A stretch of 33,781 nt of DNA from assembly GCA_035515075.1 (NCBI GenBank), contig DATJBZ010000020.1, positions 1-33,781 of the forward strand, written 5' to 3'. The notes beneath the pieces are model-generated. The model did not search any database and was not told the DNA's origin. It saw only the letters and a program-made list of their open reading frames with translations. The position numbers were made by a program, and so were the translations under genes. This DNA comes from Moheibacter sp035515075 (GTDB taxonomy: Bacteria; Bacteroidota; Bacteroidia; Flavobacteriales; Weeksellaceae). Below, in pieces: positions 1-7,458 of the stretch (position 1 is the first letter of the stretch; each line of letters opens with the position of its first letter).

Positions 1-1
1 A

Positions 2-325
2 AACTTTTCTTTAATATATACTGACAAAGGCATTTTACTTTCTCCAGCTTACGATTTACTGAATGTGAATTTAATTTATCCAAACGACAAAGAAGATATG
101 GCTTTAACTTTAGGCGGGCGAAAACGAAAACTAAATCGCTCCAACTTTGACCAATTGGCCGAAAGCCTCGGACTTGCAGAAGTTGTTCGTGATAATATTT
201 ACAAAGACTTTTCAAAGCAAATTGAAAAAGTACATCATTGGATTGATATCAGTTTTTTAAGTGACGAACTTAAGGAAAAGTATAGTCAGATCTTCACAAA
301 CAAAATAAAGCAGATTGATATGTAA
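2..325 (+). CDS. HipA-like serine/threonine kinase, C-terminal part (5' end outside window)
   Basis: The reading frame is open from base 2 to the TAA at 323-325. The first residues include LSPAYDLLNV, followed by a segment with LTLGGRKRKL, the layout of the HipA C-terminal domain that follows the catalytic core. HipA-family proteins are kinases, classically the toxin of HipBA modules that phosphorylate targets such as glutamyl-tRNA synthetase. The GTG at 65 is internal and is not a real start. The catalytic residues and any HipB antitoxin lie upstream of the window, so activity cannot be judged. The last codons overlap the left arm of a hairpin-forming dispersed repeat (311-363). Family assignment is fairly sure; toxin function is inference. 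Confidence 0.8.
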   Translation, partial: NFSLIYTDKGILLSPAYDLLNVNLIYPNDKEDMALTLGGRKRKLNRSNFDQLAESLGLAEVVRDNIYKDFSKQIEKVHHWIDISFLSDELKEKYSQIFTNKIKQIDM

Positions 326-363
326 CTTCGTTCAGTTCGGCTTTGCCTCGGGTGCAATCTGTG
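311..363. repeat. Dispersed hairpin-forming repeat, copy 1
   Basis: Bases 323-363 match 21013-21053 at 38 of 41 positions. The repeat is flanked by short inverted arms CAGATT (311-316) and AATCTG (356-361). The second copy has CGGATT/AATCCG instead, so one arm pair changes from A-T to G-C on both sides. This compensatory change suggests a selected or recently mobile hairpin. The left arm overlaps the end of the hipA-like gene, including its stop region. Confidence 0.7.
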
Positions 364-515
364 CTGCTATATTTTTACAACTCTAAAGCTATTGATTTTT
401 TAAAATAAGGACGATTAAAAAAAACGGTTGCAAATGATCAATACAGAAATTATTCTCCGCACATTCTGCGGTGATTGATGCGTTTTTTCTCCGCATTGAA
501 TTAAAACCATAAAAA
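364..515. other. Intergenic, no gene seen; small hairpins
   Basis: No coding frame is convincing here. Two short inverted repeats are visible: CCGCA/TGCGG at 457-471 and ATGCG/CGCAT at 478-496. The 9-mer TTCTCCGCA occurs twice (453-461 and 487-495). Function is unknown. With the terminator, attL and integrase leader, this belongs to a gene-free stretch from 326 to 783. Confidence 0.5.
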
Positions 516-540
516 AAACCTACTGAATATCAGTAGGTTT
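516..540 (-). terminator. Original tRNA-Ser terminator, now separated from its gene
   Basis: A perfect 11-bp stem (516-526 with 530-540, loop ATA) is followed on the minus strand by a run of eight T. It lies 34 bases beyond the attL core on the tRNA-downstream side. Before the element inserted it would have sat just after the 3' end of the minus-strand tRNA-Ser gene. It was presumably that gene's terminator and is now about 6.9 kb away. Confidence 0.7.
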
Positions 541-574
541 AAGTCATGAATAGAATCAACCAAGATTCAAATCA

Positions 575-589
575 GCAGAGAGGAAGGGA
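575..589. repeat. attL core
   Basis: GCAGAGAGGAAGGGA is identical to 7459-7473, the 3' end of tRNA-Ser read on the opposite strand. The flanking bases differ on both sides, which defines a 15-bp crossover region. The integrase gene starts 194 bp to the right. Confidence 0.85.
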
Positions 590-725
590 GCGCGAGTGCT
601 CAATATTACTATGCTCTGAATCATGCTTAATTCTTGCAAATGTAGATTAAATACAATGATTTATAAAGTGTTATGATGTTTTTGTGTTTTATCTAATTTG
701 ATTTACTTTGGATTAATTTGCACTT

Positions 726-750
726 AACCGTACAATTGCCGTACAAATTC
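726..750. repeat. Left paired CGTACA repeats, candidate integrase arm sites
   Basis: CCGTACA at 728-734 and CCGTACAAAT at 739-748 are direct repeats spaced 11 bp apart, about one helical turn. The same arrangement recurs at 7381-7403 near the other end of the element in the same orientation. This placement suits arm-type integrase or excisionase binding sites. It also lies in the integrase leader, so it could serve in autoregulation. Confidence 0.6.
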
Positions 751-752
751 TT

Positions 753-760
753 TACATTTG
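753..760 (+). promoter_or_regulatory. Possible -7 promoter box of integrase
   Basis: TACATTTG fits the Bacteroidota -7 consensus TAnnTTTG and ends 23 bases before the integrase ATG. No well-placed TTTG -33 box is visible, so this is tentative. Confidence 0.35.
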
Positions 761-783
761 TATTGCATTAATATATTATTTTC

Positions 784-2022
784 ATGGCTACTGTCAATTT
801 TCTATACCGATCTACTAAAGATAAGTCAACGCTTAATTTAAGGCTATTGTTTAGACATAAGGGTAAGGATTTCGTTTTAGGTGGCAAAACTAAATTTGAA
901 GTTTCAAAATATTATTGGGCGAAAGAGCATTTTCAAAAGCGACCTAAGGATATTGAAATAGCAAATAAGCAAACCGAAATAAATAGCGAATTGAATAAAA
1001 TTGAGAACCATATTTTAAATGCGTTCAATTCTGTTAATCCTGATGAAGTAAATAAAAAATGGCTACAACTTCAAATTGAGTTATATTATACTCCACTCCA
1101 AGAGAAGAAAGGAATACCTACCAGTCTGATTGAATACATTGATTTTTATCTTGAATACAGAAAGCACGAAATCACACCACGTACAATAACGAAGTACATT
1201 ACTATAAAACATAAGCTAGAGCGAATGCAAACTAATCGCAAAAAGCCAATCCTTATAATAGATATTGACGAAAGCTTTAAAAATGAATTTGTAGCATATC
1301 AGAAAAACAATAATTACGCACAAAACACAATACAAAGAGAATTAGCATTTATAAAAACATTCTGTAAACATGCTCGATTTTTAGGACTTGAAACTAGCCC
1401 TCAACTGGATTCTCTTCGATTAGATAAAGAGAAAACAGAGAAAATATACCTAACTTTTAAAGAACTGGAAACCATAGAGAAAACGAAATTAGAACACGAT
1501 TATTTAGATAACGCCCGTGATTGGTTAATTATTTCGTGTTATACAGGGCAAAGGGTTTCAGATTTTTTGAGGTTTACAAATGAAATGATACGCATTGAAA
1601 ACGGCAAAAGCCTTTTGGAGTTTACGCAAAAGAAAACAGGCAAGGTTATGACCGTGCCACTTCACACTAAAGTATTACAAATACTGAAAAAGAGAAACGG
1701 CAATTTTCCCCGTTCTATTTCAGACCAACGATATAATGAGTACATAAAAGAAGTATGCCAACTGGCAGGACTTGACCAACAAACGCAAGGCGGTAAACAG
1801 GAATCCACCGAACACGGAATAAGGAAAGTATCGGGCAAATATCCTAAATGGGAACTTGTAACTTCACACATTGGCAGACGTTCGTTTGCTACTAATTTTT
1901 ATGGAAGAATTCCAACCACTTATTTGATTTACATTACTGGCCATAGTAGCGAAGCAATGTTTTTAAACTACATAGGTAAGAGTAACAAAGATTTAGCAAT
2001 GGAAATAAGTAACTATTTTTAA
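784..2022 (+). CDS. Tyrosine recombinase / integrase of the tRNA-Ser element
   Basis: A 412-residue Bacteroides-type tyrosine recombinase that would integrate and excise the element at tRNA-Ser. An arm-binding N-terminal domain (about 1-80) is followed by a SAM-like core-binding domain (about 110-205) and a catalytic domain (about 220-405). Catalytic residues are visible: R257 in TGQRVSDF, a lysine in QKKTGK (about 283-287), H362 and R365 in SHIGRRSF, H387 in TGHSS, and nucleophile Y396 in LNYIG. Length and the complete catalytic set suggest an intact enzyme. It is the first gene inside attL, and paired CGTACA repeats lie in its leader. The next gene starts 12 bases after its stop, behind AGGAG. 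Confidence 0.95.
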   Translation: MATVNFLYRSTKDKSTLNLRLLFRHKGKDFVLGGKTKFEVSKYYWAKEHFQKRPKDIEIANKQTEINSELNKIENHILNAFNSVNPDEVNKKWLQLQIELYYTPLQEKKGIPTSLIEYIDFYLEYRKHEITPRTITKYITIKHKLERMQTNRKKPILIIDIDESFKNEFVAYQKNNNYAQNTIQRELAFIKTFCKHARFLGLETSPQLDSLRLDKEKTEKIYLTFKELETIEKTKLEHDYLDNARDWLIISCYTGQRVSDFLRFTNEMIRIENGKSLLEFTQKKTGKVMTVPLHTKVLQILKKRNGNFPRSISDQRYNEYIKEVCQLAGLDQQTQGGKQESTEHGIRKVSGKYPKWELVTSHIGRRSFATNFYGRIPTTYLIYITGHSSEAMFLNYIGKSNKDLAMEISNYF

Positions 2023-2034
2023 AATGAGGAGCAA

Positions 2035-3060
2035 ATGAACAATTATTATAACGAACTTTCACAGTTAAGTATTTTAGAGCAGGAAATTAACCGATTTGCA
2101 ACTTCTTTACAAAACAAAAAGGCAGGTTGCTTTACTCATAGGTTTGAAGCGTTGTTAAATGTATTGCCAAATGAATTTCGTAACCAAGTCAATTTCAGAA
2201 ATAAAATACAGGACTACATTAAAAAATCTAATTACGAAAAAGATGTAAAAGATTATGTTTTGCAAGTGTTTTTATCTTTTTTTGAACCTATTGAAATTAA
2301 AGTACCAAACTCATTAAGAAATGTAGTTGAAAAGAATGAAAGCTATAATAAAGCTATGATTGAGGGATATTTGAATTTTGAGAAAGCAATGATAGAACAC
2401 TACAAAGAAACATCTTATACCTCGCCTTTGTCTTTTGATGTTTATACACAAAATCACAACGATTATATTTCGGAGTTTTACCAAAAGCGTAATGAAATAG
2501 ACAAACTTACATTACAGTACGAATTGGAATATTATAGACGGCTTAAAGATGTAGCAGGTTATGTATTTAACGGTATTGATTATAAAAACCCTCCTACTGA
2601 TGAGGTACGGGAATTATTAGATATTGACGTTGAAATATTAAAAAACAAAAATCCCAAAAAGGTTTATGATAACTGTTTTTGGATTGTGGATTTTTTAGAA
2701 CAACAGACCGCTGAAACCTTACCACTTCAACAACCCGAAACCGATAAACCCGATGAGGTTACAAAAGAATTGCACAACCATATTTTTAAAGGCAATGCGT
2801 TTGAAGTGTTTGAAAAGTATCATATCAATAAATCGTTAGCAGAAAACAGCAAGACGGATTTAAGTCTATTGTTTCAATTATTTGAAAAAGATAATCTTTT
2901 TGTTGAAACCGTTGAGCTAAAACATTACATAAAATGGTTAAACAAGACCTACGGTTATGGATTAACAACAATAAAAAGGGCAAACATAAAATCAAAGCCA
3001 AACATACAAAGAACAAACGATTACAAAGAGTATAAAAGAACGACCTTAAAACAACCTTAA
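2035..3060 (+). CDS. Uncharacterised protein of the tRNA-Ser element
   Basis: A 341-residue protein I do not recognise. It looks soluble and mostly helical: charged, rich in Asn, Lys, Tyr and Glu, with no signal peptide, membrane segment, cysteine cluster or nuclease/relaxase motif that I can see. The ATG follows AGGAG (2027-2031), one of the clearer Shine-Dalgarno sites here. It starts 12 bases after the integrase stop and is probably cotranscribed with it. A role in recombination or element control is a guess from position only. Confidence 0.7.
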   Translation: MNNYYNELSQLSILEQEINRFATSLQNKKAGCFTHRFEALLNVLPNEFRNQVNFRNKIQDYIKKSNYEKDVKDYVLQVFLSFFEPIEIKVPNSLRNVVEKNESYNKAMIEGYLNFEKAMIEHYKETSYTSPLSFDVYTQNHNDYISEFYQKRNEIDKLTLQYELEYYRRLKDVAGYVFNGIDYKNPPTDEVRELLDIDVEILKNKNPKKVYDNCFWIVDFLEQQTAETLPLQQPETDKPDEVTKELHNHIFKGNAFEVFEKYHINKSLAENSKTDLSLLFQLFEKDNLFVETVELKHYIKWLNKTYGYGLTTIKRANIKSKPNIQRTNDYKEYKRTTLKQP

Positions 3061-3135
3061 AATAGGTCAAACCATACCGCACCACAGGTCGAACCCCATC
3101 AAATCTTTGCAGTATAAATTTTAAATATTGTAAAG

Positions 3136-3414
3136 ATGACTAATTCAATTTTACTTCAAAATGTAAGCCCCGAAGCATTAACAGAGCTAATCAAAGAGGG
3201 CGTTAAAAGTCAATTAGAGGACTTTAAAAAGAACTTACAAACTCATAACCCAGATGAGTTATTGACCCGTGAAGAAACTTGTAAATTTCTTTCAATTGAC
3301 AGTAGCACGCTATGGCATTGGACGAATAAAGGCAAGGTAAAAGCTTATGGAATTGGTAACCGCAGATACTACAAAAAAGCGGAATTGTTAGATGCGTTAA
3401 TTCAAAAAAAATAA
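3136..3414 (+). CDS. Excisionase-like helix-turn-helix protein
   Basis: A 92-residue protein with a MerR/excisionase-type helix-turn-helix at about residues 43-88: LLTREETCKFL, then STLWHWTNKGKVKAYGIGNRRYY and a C-terminal helix. This is the usual form of HTH_17 proteins in Bacteroidota elements, which often act as recombination directionality factors or activators of excision genes. It heads a tight cluster: the next gene begins 4 bases after its stop. The paired CGTACA repeats at the element ends are plausible binding sites, but this is inference. Confidence 0.8.
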   Translation: MTNSILLQNVSPEALTELIKEGVKSQLEDFKKNLQTHNPDELLTREETCKFLSIDSSTLWHWTNKGKVKAYGIGNRRYYKKAELLDALIQKK

Positions 3415-3418
3415 GGCT

Positions 3419-3733
3419 ATGAGTACCACCAATACCCAAAGCCTTAACCCGAACAGAAACGGACAAAGCGAAGATAAGCCTTTTCAAGGACAAATGAAGA
3501 GAGTGTTTCAATCATTTTACAAGCAACCCAAATCTATGCTGATGGTATCGGTTGAAACTGGGATTTTAAGGGCGAATATTTGCCGTTACGTTGCAGAATG
3601 GGAAAAACGAAACTGCATTGAAGTAGTAAGAAAAGACATTTGCCCAATTTCAAGACATCATGTAGGATTTTATAGTACAAATCCTGAATTGTTTCAGTCG
3701 ATTGTTGAACTTTCAAATACCAAATCATCATGA
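3419..3733 (+). CDS. Small winged-helix-like protein of the element
   Basis: A 104-residue protein. The N-terminal third is polar and low in complexity. The C-terminal part (about 35-95) looks like a winged helix, with a recognition-helix-like ETGILRANICRYVAEWEK and a strand-rich wing ending in GFYSTNPELF. DNA binding is inferred; no named family is claimed. Its stop overlaps the start of the ATPase gene (ATGA at 3730-3733), which indicates translational coupling. Confidence 0.65.
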   Translation: MSTTNTQSLNPNRNGQSEDKPFQGQMKRVFQSFYKQPKSMLMVSVETGILRANICRYVAEWEKRNCIEVVRKDICPISRHHVGFYSTNPELFQSIVELSNTKSS

Positions 3734-4815
3734 CTGAATTGAATCCAAATTTTGATGACCTTGAAAATCTAAGCAGTCCACTTAATCAACCTGAAACTTT
3801 CTTAAATCATCTTAATGATTTGAAAGAAAAGGCGAATGAAGCTAAGCAAAACAAAGGCTTGTTTAAAGTTAAAACAGCTAACGAATGGTTGGAGCTTGCA
3901 AAAAGCACCCCTATACCCGAAATGCTATTTGGAGAATTTTGGCACGAAGGCGAAATAAGTATTTTATTTTCAGATAGTAATTTGGGAAAATCTATTTTAT
4001 CCGTTCAAATCGCAGACAGCATAAGTAAAGGACAGCAAATACCAGGCTTTAAATTAGAAGCAAAGAAACAGCCAGTTTTATATTTTGATTTTGAACTTTC
4101 TGCCAAGCAATTTGAGGTAAGATATTCTGTAAAAAACGAAGCCCAAAAGATATTTGAACAGCATTACAATTTTGATGACAATTTTAAGCGGATTGAAATG
4201 AACCCCGATGCAGATATACCCACTGAAACCATCTTTGAAAATCATCTCAATCAATCATTAGAGCAAAGCATAACTGAAACAGGAGCTAAAATCTTAATCA
4301 TTGACAATATTACATACCTCAAAGATGAAACAGAGCGCTCAAAAGATGCTTTACCATTAATGAAATATTTGAAAGCGTTAAAAAGCAAATACGGACTTTC
4401 AATATTAGCACTTGCGCACACCCCCAAGCGTGATTTAAGCCGGCCAATTACCCAAAATGACTTAGGAGGTAGTAAGATGTTGTACAATTTCATTGATAGT
4501 TGTTTTGCTATTGGGCAAAGTAATACGGATAAAAATTTGCGGTACATTAAACAGATTAAAGCCCGAAATACAGCAATGATTTACGATACCGAAAACGTTA
4601 TGATTTGCCAAATTGATAAGCCTTACAATTTCCTTGCATTTGATTTTATTGAATTTGGAGCAGAACGACAGCATTTGAAACAAGTAACTGAAAAAGACCG
4701 TGAAAGTGTAATTGAGCAAGCTAAAGAATTAAGCCAAAAAGGATATTCACAAAGAAAAATTGCGTCAGAATTAGGGATTTCAGTAGGAGCAGTAAATAAG
4801 TATTTAAATATGTAA
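3730..4815 (+). CDS. RepA/KaiC-like P-loop ATPase (candidate replicative helicase or initiator)
   Basis: A 361-residue RecA-fold ATPase. The Walker A loop is at about 80-88 (FSDSNLGKS, with Ser where a first Gly is usual). Walker B is at 187-192 (KILIID), followed by a sensor segment ILALAHTPKR at 225-234. The C-terminal 35 residues form a resolvase-type HTH (YSQRKIASELGISVGAVNKY). This combination fits RepA-type hexameric helicases and AAA_25 proteins of plasmids and integrative elements. The HTH could bring the ATPase to the iteron-like dyad that begins 2 bases after its stop. The start overlaps the preceding gene by ATGA. Helicase activity is inferred. Confidence 0.8.
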   Translation: MTELNPNFDDLENLSSPLNQPETFLNHLNDLKEKANEAKQNKGLFKVKTANEWLELAKSTPIPEMLFGEFWHEGEISILFSDSNLGKSILSVQIADSISKGQQIPGFKLEAKKQPVLYFDFELSAKQFEVRYSVKNEAQKIFEQHYNFDDNFKRIEMNPDADIPTETIFENHLNQSLEQSITETGAKILIIDNITYLKDETERSKDALPLMKYLKALKSKYGLSILALAHTPKRDLSRPITQNDLGGSKMLYNFIDSCFAIGQSNTDKNLRYIKQIKARNTAMIYDTENVMICQIDKPYNFLAFDFIEFGAERQHLKQVTEKDRESVIEQAKELSQKGYSQRKIASELGISVGAVNKYLNM

Positions 4816-4817
4816 AA

Positions 4818-4873
4818 AGTGTTCACGGTGTTCACACCGTTCACGCATGAACACCGTGAACACCGTGAACACT
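4818..4873. repeat. Perfect 18-bp dyad of 9-bp iteron-like units (candidate origin or operator)
   Basis: The left arm 4818-4835 is an exact inverted copy of 4856-4873. The tract divides into 9-bp units: AGTGTTCAC, GGTGTTCAC, ACCGTTCAC, then GC, then ATGAACACC, GTGAACACC, GTGAACACT. This gives three half-sites on each side of a centre at 4845/4846. It lies between the RepA-like ATPase and the primase-like gene, where a replication origin or autoregulatory operator is expected. In RNA it would form a strong hairpin ending 14 bases before the next ATG, so a role in translation control is also possible. Confidence 0.8.
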
Positions 4874-4887
4874 GAACAAGAGAAGCT

Positions 4888-6285
4888 ATGGAAAAAGAAT
4901 ATAGATACATATTAGAAAAAGGAAGCAAGAAAACCCATTGCCCCGAATGTGGAAAGAAAGCTTTTGTACTTTACATTGATACAGAAACAAGCGACTACTT
5001 ACCCGAACAATACGGACGTTGCGACCGTGAAGGCAAATGCGGTTATCATCTTAACCCTTATTCTGATGGTTACGCAAAAATGATTTGGGAACAGGAACAA
5101 GGCAACCGTTCGGAAATTCCGATAAGTTGGAAGCCCCAACCAAAAAAGAAAACACCACGACCTGAACCCATATTTTTTGACTTTGAAACTTTCAAGCAAA
5201 CATTAGAACGTGAACGATATTCAAAAAATGATTTTATTCAAAACTTATTGAAGAATGTGCCGTTTCCTTTTAATTCGGAAGATATAAGTAAAGTTATTGA
5301 AATGTACAGATTGGGAACGGTTGCAAAGGGCAACAGAACTGGAGCAATTACCTTTCCTTTTATTGATAAAAATCAAAATGTAAGAACCATTCAAGTAAAG
5401 CAATTTGATAAAAACAATAAAACAGCTGGCACAGATTTTTTGCATTCGATACTTGAAAAGCACCATACCCAAAATAATATGGCATTGCCTGAATGGTTGG
5501 AAGCATACAGTAAGAACGAAGCAAAGGTTTCCTGCTTATTTGGCGAACATCTTCTAAGTAAATACCCTGATAATCCTATTGCATTAGTTGAAGCCCCTAA
5601 AACGGCTATTTATAGCACGTTGTATTTTGGTTTTCCTGAAACATCAAATGATTTGATTTGGTTGGCAGTTTACAATAAAAGCAGTTTTTCATTTAACAAA
5701 TTGAAAGTATTGAAAGGTCGTTTTGTCTATGTGTTTTCGGACTTATCAAAAGACGGCAGTACTTTCAAAGAATGGGAAACCAAAGCCAAAGACTATCAAA
5801 ATGATTTGAAAGGAACTCAATTTGTGTTTTCTGATTTATTGGAAAAATTAGCGCCAAAAGAAGAGAGAGAAAAAGGCAACGACCTTGCAGATTTTCTGAT
5901 CAAATTAGATTGGCGACAATTCAGAAAAAACAAGATTGAAGAAAAGCAAAATCTTAAACCAGTTCCAAGCGTTGAAAGTCCTATAAGTAAAATATCGATC
6001 AAGCCTTTGAATGAAGCAAAACCTTTAGTCAATGATAAAGAAGAAGATTTTGAAGAAATTGAGAACTGGGATGATGAAATTAAAAGCCTGAAAATATATT
6101 TTAAACAAAGACAAATACCTATTGATGAAATTCAATTAAACAATGAAAAAATAATTGATGCAAGTAAATTCTTTAATTCACATCTAAAGATAGTTGTTGC
6201 GAATAACGGAAACAAAACCTTTAAACCTTATTTGCAAAGGTTATTATCATTCAAAACAGAACTTCAACAAAATATTAACCATTAA
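4888..6285 (+). CDS. Zinc-finger/Toprim-like primase protein of the element
   Basis: A 465-residue protein. An N-terminal zinc-binding motif uses C18, C21, C45 and C51 (CPEC and CDREGKCGYH), resembling a primase-type zinc finger. A Toprim-like core follows at about 228-340: IALVEAPKTA with E235, then VFSDLSKDG with D285 and D289, then NDLADFL with D332. The layout resembles Bacteroidota element proteins annotated DUF6371/primase-like. The tail (350-465) is charged and without recognised motifs. It follows the iteron-like dyad and probably cooperates with the ATPase in replicating the excised element. Primer synthesis is inferred, not shown. Confidence 0.75.
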   Translation: MEKEYRYILEKGSKKTHCPECGKKAFVLYIDTETSDYLPEQYGRCDREGKCGYHLNPYSDGYAKMIWEQEQGNRSEIPISWKPQPKKKTPRPEPIFFDFETFKQTLERERYSKNDFIQNLLKNVPFPFNSEDISKVIEMYRLGTVAKGNRTGAITFPFIDKNQNVRTIQVKQFDKNNKTAGTDFLHSILEKHHTQNNMALPEWLEAYSKNEAKVSCLFGEHLLSKYPDNPIALVEAPKTAIYSTLYFGFPETSNDLIWLAVYNKSSFSFNKLKVLKGRFVYVFSDLSKDGSTFKEWETKAKDYQNDLKGTQFVFSDLLEKLAPKEEREKGNDLADFLIKLDWRQFRKNKIEEKQNLKPVPSVESPISKISIKPLNEAKPLVNDKEEDFEEIENWDDEIKSLKIYFKQRQIPIDEIQLNNEKIIDASKFFNSHLKIVVANNGNKTFKPYLQRLLSFKTELQQNINH

Positions 6286-6300
6286 ATAAATAGTAAAGAA

Positions 6301-6591
6301 ATGGAAAAGAGAAATAAAAATGGAACATTAAAAAAGGGAATGGTTTTAAATCCGAAAGGCAGACCCAAAGGAGCGTTAAACAAAAGCACGTCCGAAATGA
6401 AAGAAAACATCAAAGCAATTTTAGAAAGCGAATTTGAAAAAATAGACGACCACTTAGCTAAACTTGAACCTAAGGAGCGTTTAGATTTTATTATAAAATT
6501 ATTGCCTTATGTAGTTCCTAAGCAAACGGAGATTATAGCAGATGACAAACCTTTGGTTGTTCAACAAATTACTGGAATGATTATAACTTAA
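6301..6591 (+). CDS. Small GRPKG-motif protein of the element
   Basis: A 96-residue basic protein. The N-terminus carries LNPKGRPKGALNKST (about 17-30), the short motif seen at the start of DUF5681-like phage and element proteins. It is followed by a predicted helical segment (31-75) ending LLPYVVPKQTE. The function of such proteins is not established; nucleic-acid binding is plausible from the basic N-terminus. It begins 15 bases after the primase-like gene and is likely its operon partner. Confidence 0.65.
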   Translation: MEKRNKNGTLKKGMVLNPKGRPKGALNKSTSEMKENIKAILESEFEKIDDHLAKLEPKERLDFIIKLLPYVVPKQTEIIADDKPLVVQQITGMIIT

Positions 6592-6706
6592 AATAAAACA
6601 AAAAATCACTAAAAACAAACAGCAAATAAAAAGCTGACTTACAATTATTTACTTACTTTATTAGGGATTAATTCCTTATATTTACTTAATACAAAATAAT
6701 ACTATT

Positions 6707-7300
6707 ATGCAAAAGAAAATTTTAGCAAACTTTGAAAGTTATCGTTTTAAAGATGAAATAAAAACGATAGAAAGAACAGCAACAACAGGAAACGAATTAT
6801 TGGATAGTTTATTTATTTCATTACCAATAAAACCACAAAATGATGAAGATTTAAAAAGCCTGATCAAGTCGAAAAATTTAAAACCATATTTTCCACAACC
6901 TCACAAAGAAGCAGAATTTGAGTTTAATTTAAGCGCAACCAGTAATACCAAGAAATTTGAGAAAGCAGAAGCTTTAATAAATCAACTGAATGCAATCACA
7001 CTAAACGCACAATTTGAATTAAAAAATTTGAAGTTTGTCGCTTCATTGGAACTGGAGGAAAGGATAAGAGAAAAACATAGTATGTTTTTGGAAACACCTG
7101 AACAATTGGAGTTTTACAAAAAAACGCAGAAATTAGCGAGTTTGTTGAATGAGATAACCGCAGATGGGAAAAAAAATATATTTAGAACAAGTGCGCACTC
7201 TGTAAATTTAGATTTAAATCTTTTCAAAACTAATCATGATGAATTTCCAAAATTCATTGCCGATCCTTTAAAAGTTCTTTATGCACATAGAAAAATATAA
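6707..7300 (+). CDS. Uncharacterised last protein of the element
   Basis: A 197-residue protein I do not recognise. It is charged and mostly helical, with no signal peptide, membrane segment or catalytic motif that I can identify. A 115-bp A/T-rich spacer precedes it, so it may have its own promoter, and a clear terminator follows 17 bases after the stop. This isolated position near the attachment site is where elements often carry cargo (defence, toxin or regulator), but nothing in the sequence says which. Confidence 0.65.
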   Translation: MQKKILANFESYRFKDEIKTIERTATTGNELLDSLFISLPIKPQNDEDLKSLIKSKNLKPYFPQPHKEAEFEFNLSATSNTKKFEKAEALINQLNAITLNAQFELKNLKFVASLELEERIREKHSMFLETPEQLEFYKKTQKLASLLNEITADGKKNIFRTSAHSVNLDLNLFKTNHDEFPKFIADPLKVLYAHRKI

Positions 7301-7317
7301 ATAGTTTTTGGTTTATT

Positions 7318-7355
7318 AAAGGGTATTATTCCAAATGGATTAATGCCCTTTTTTT
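7318..7355 (+). terminator. Rho-independent terminator after the element's last gene
   Basis: A 15-bp stem (7318-7332 with 7337-7351, one G-U pair and one mismatch, loop AAAT) runs into a T-rich tract up to 7355. It would stop plus-strand transcription before attR and the tRNA. Confidence 0.8.
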
Positions 7356-7380
7356 ATGTGAATTCATCTCAAATAAAAAC

Positions 7381-7403
7381 AACCGTACATTAATCGTACA
7401 AAT
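7381..7403. repeat. Right paired CGTACA repeats, candidate arm sites
   Basis: CCGTACA at 7383-7389 and TCGTACAAAT at 7394-7403 have the same 11-bp spacing and orientation as the pair at 728-748. They lie 56 bp inside the attR core. Confidence 0.6.
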
Positions 7404-7413
7404 CATATCAAAA

Positions 7414-7454
7414 AGAAAACGCAACCACTTGCTACTTAAGTGTTTGCGTTTTCT
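7414..7454 (-). terminator. Element-borne terminator of tRNA-Ser
   Basis: A 17-bp stem with one mismatch (7414-7430 with 7438-7454) is followed on the minus strand by a T-rich run. It starts 5 bases beyond the tRNA 3' end and lies inside the element. It replaces the original terminator now stranded at 516-540. Confidence 0.75.
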
Positions 7455-7458
7455 TAAT

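Noticed and set aside
2035..3060. Possible relaxase in the unknown element gene
   Set aside because: No HxH/HUH metal motif or catalytic-Tyr context is visible.
4818..4873. Reading the dyad as a simple rho-independent terminator or a CRISPR array
   Set aside because: There is no T-run after the stem, and the repeats are 9 bp without spacers.
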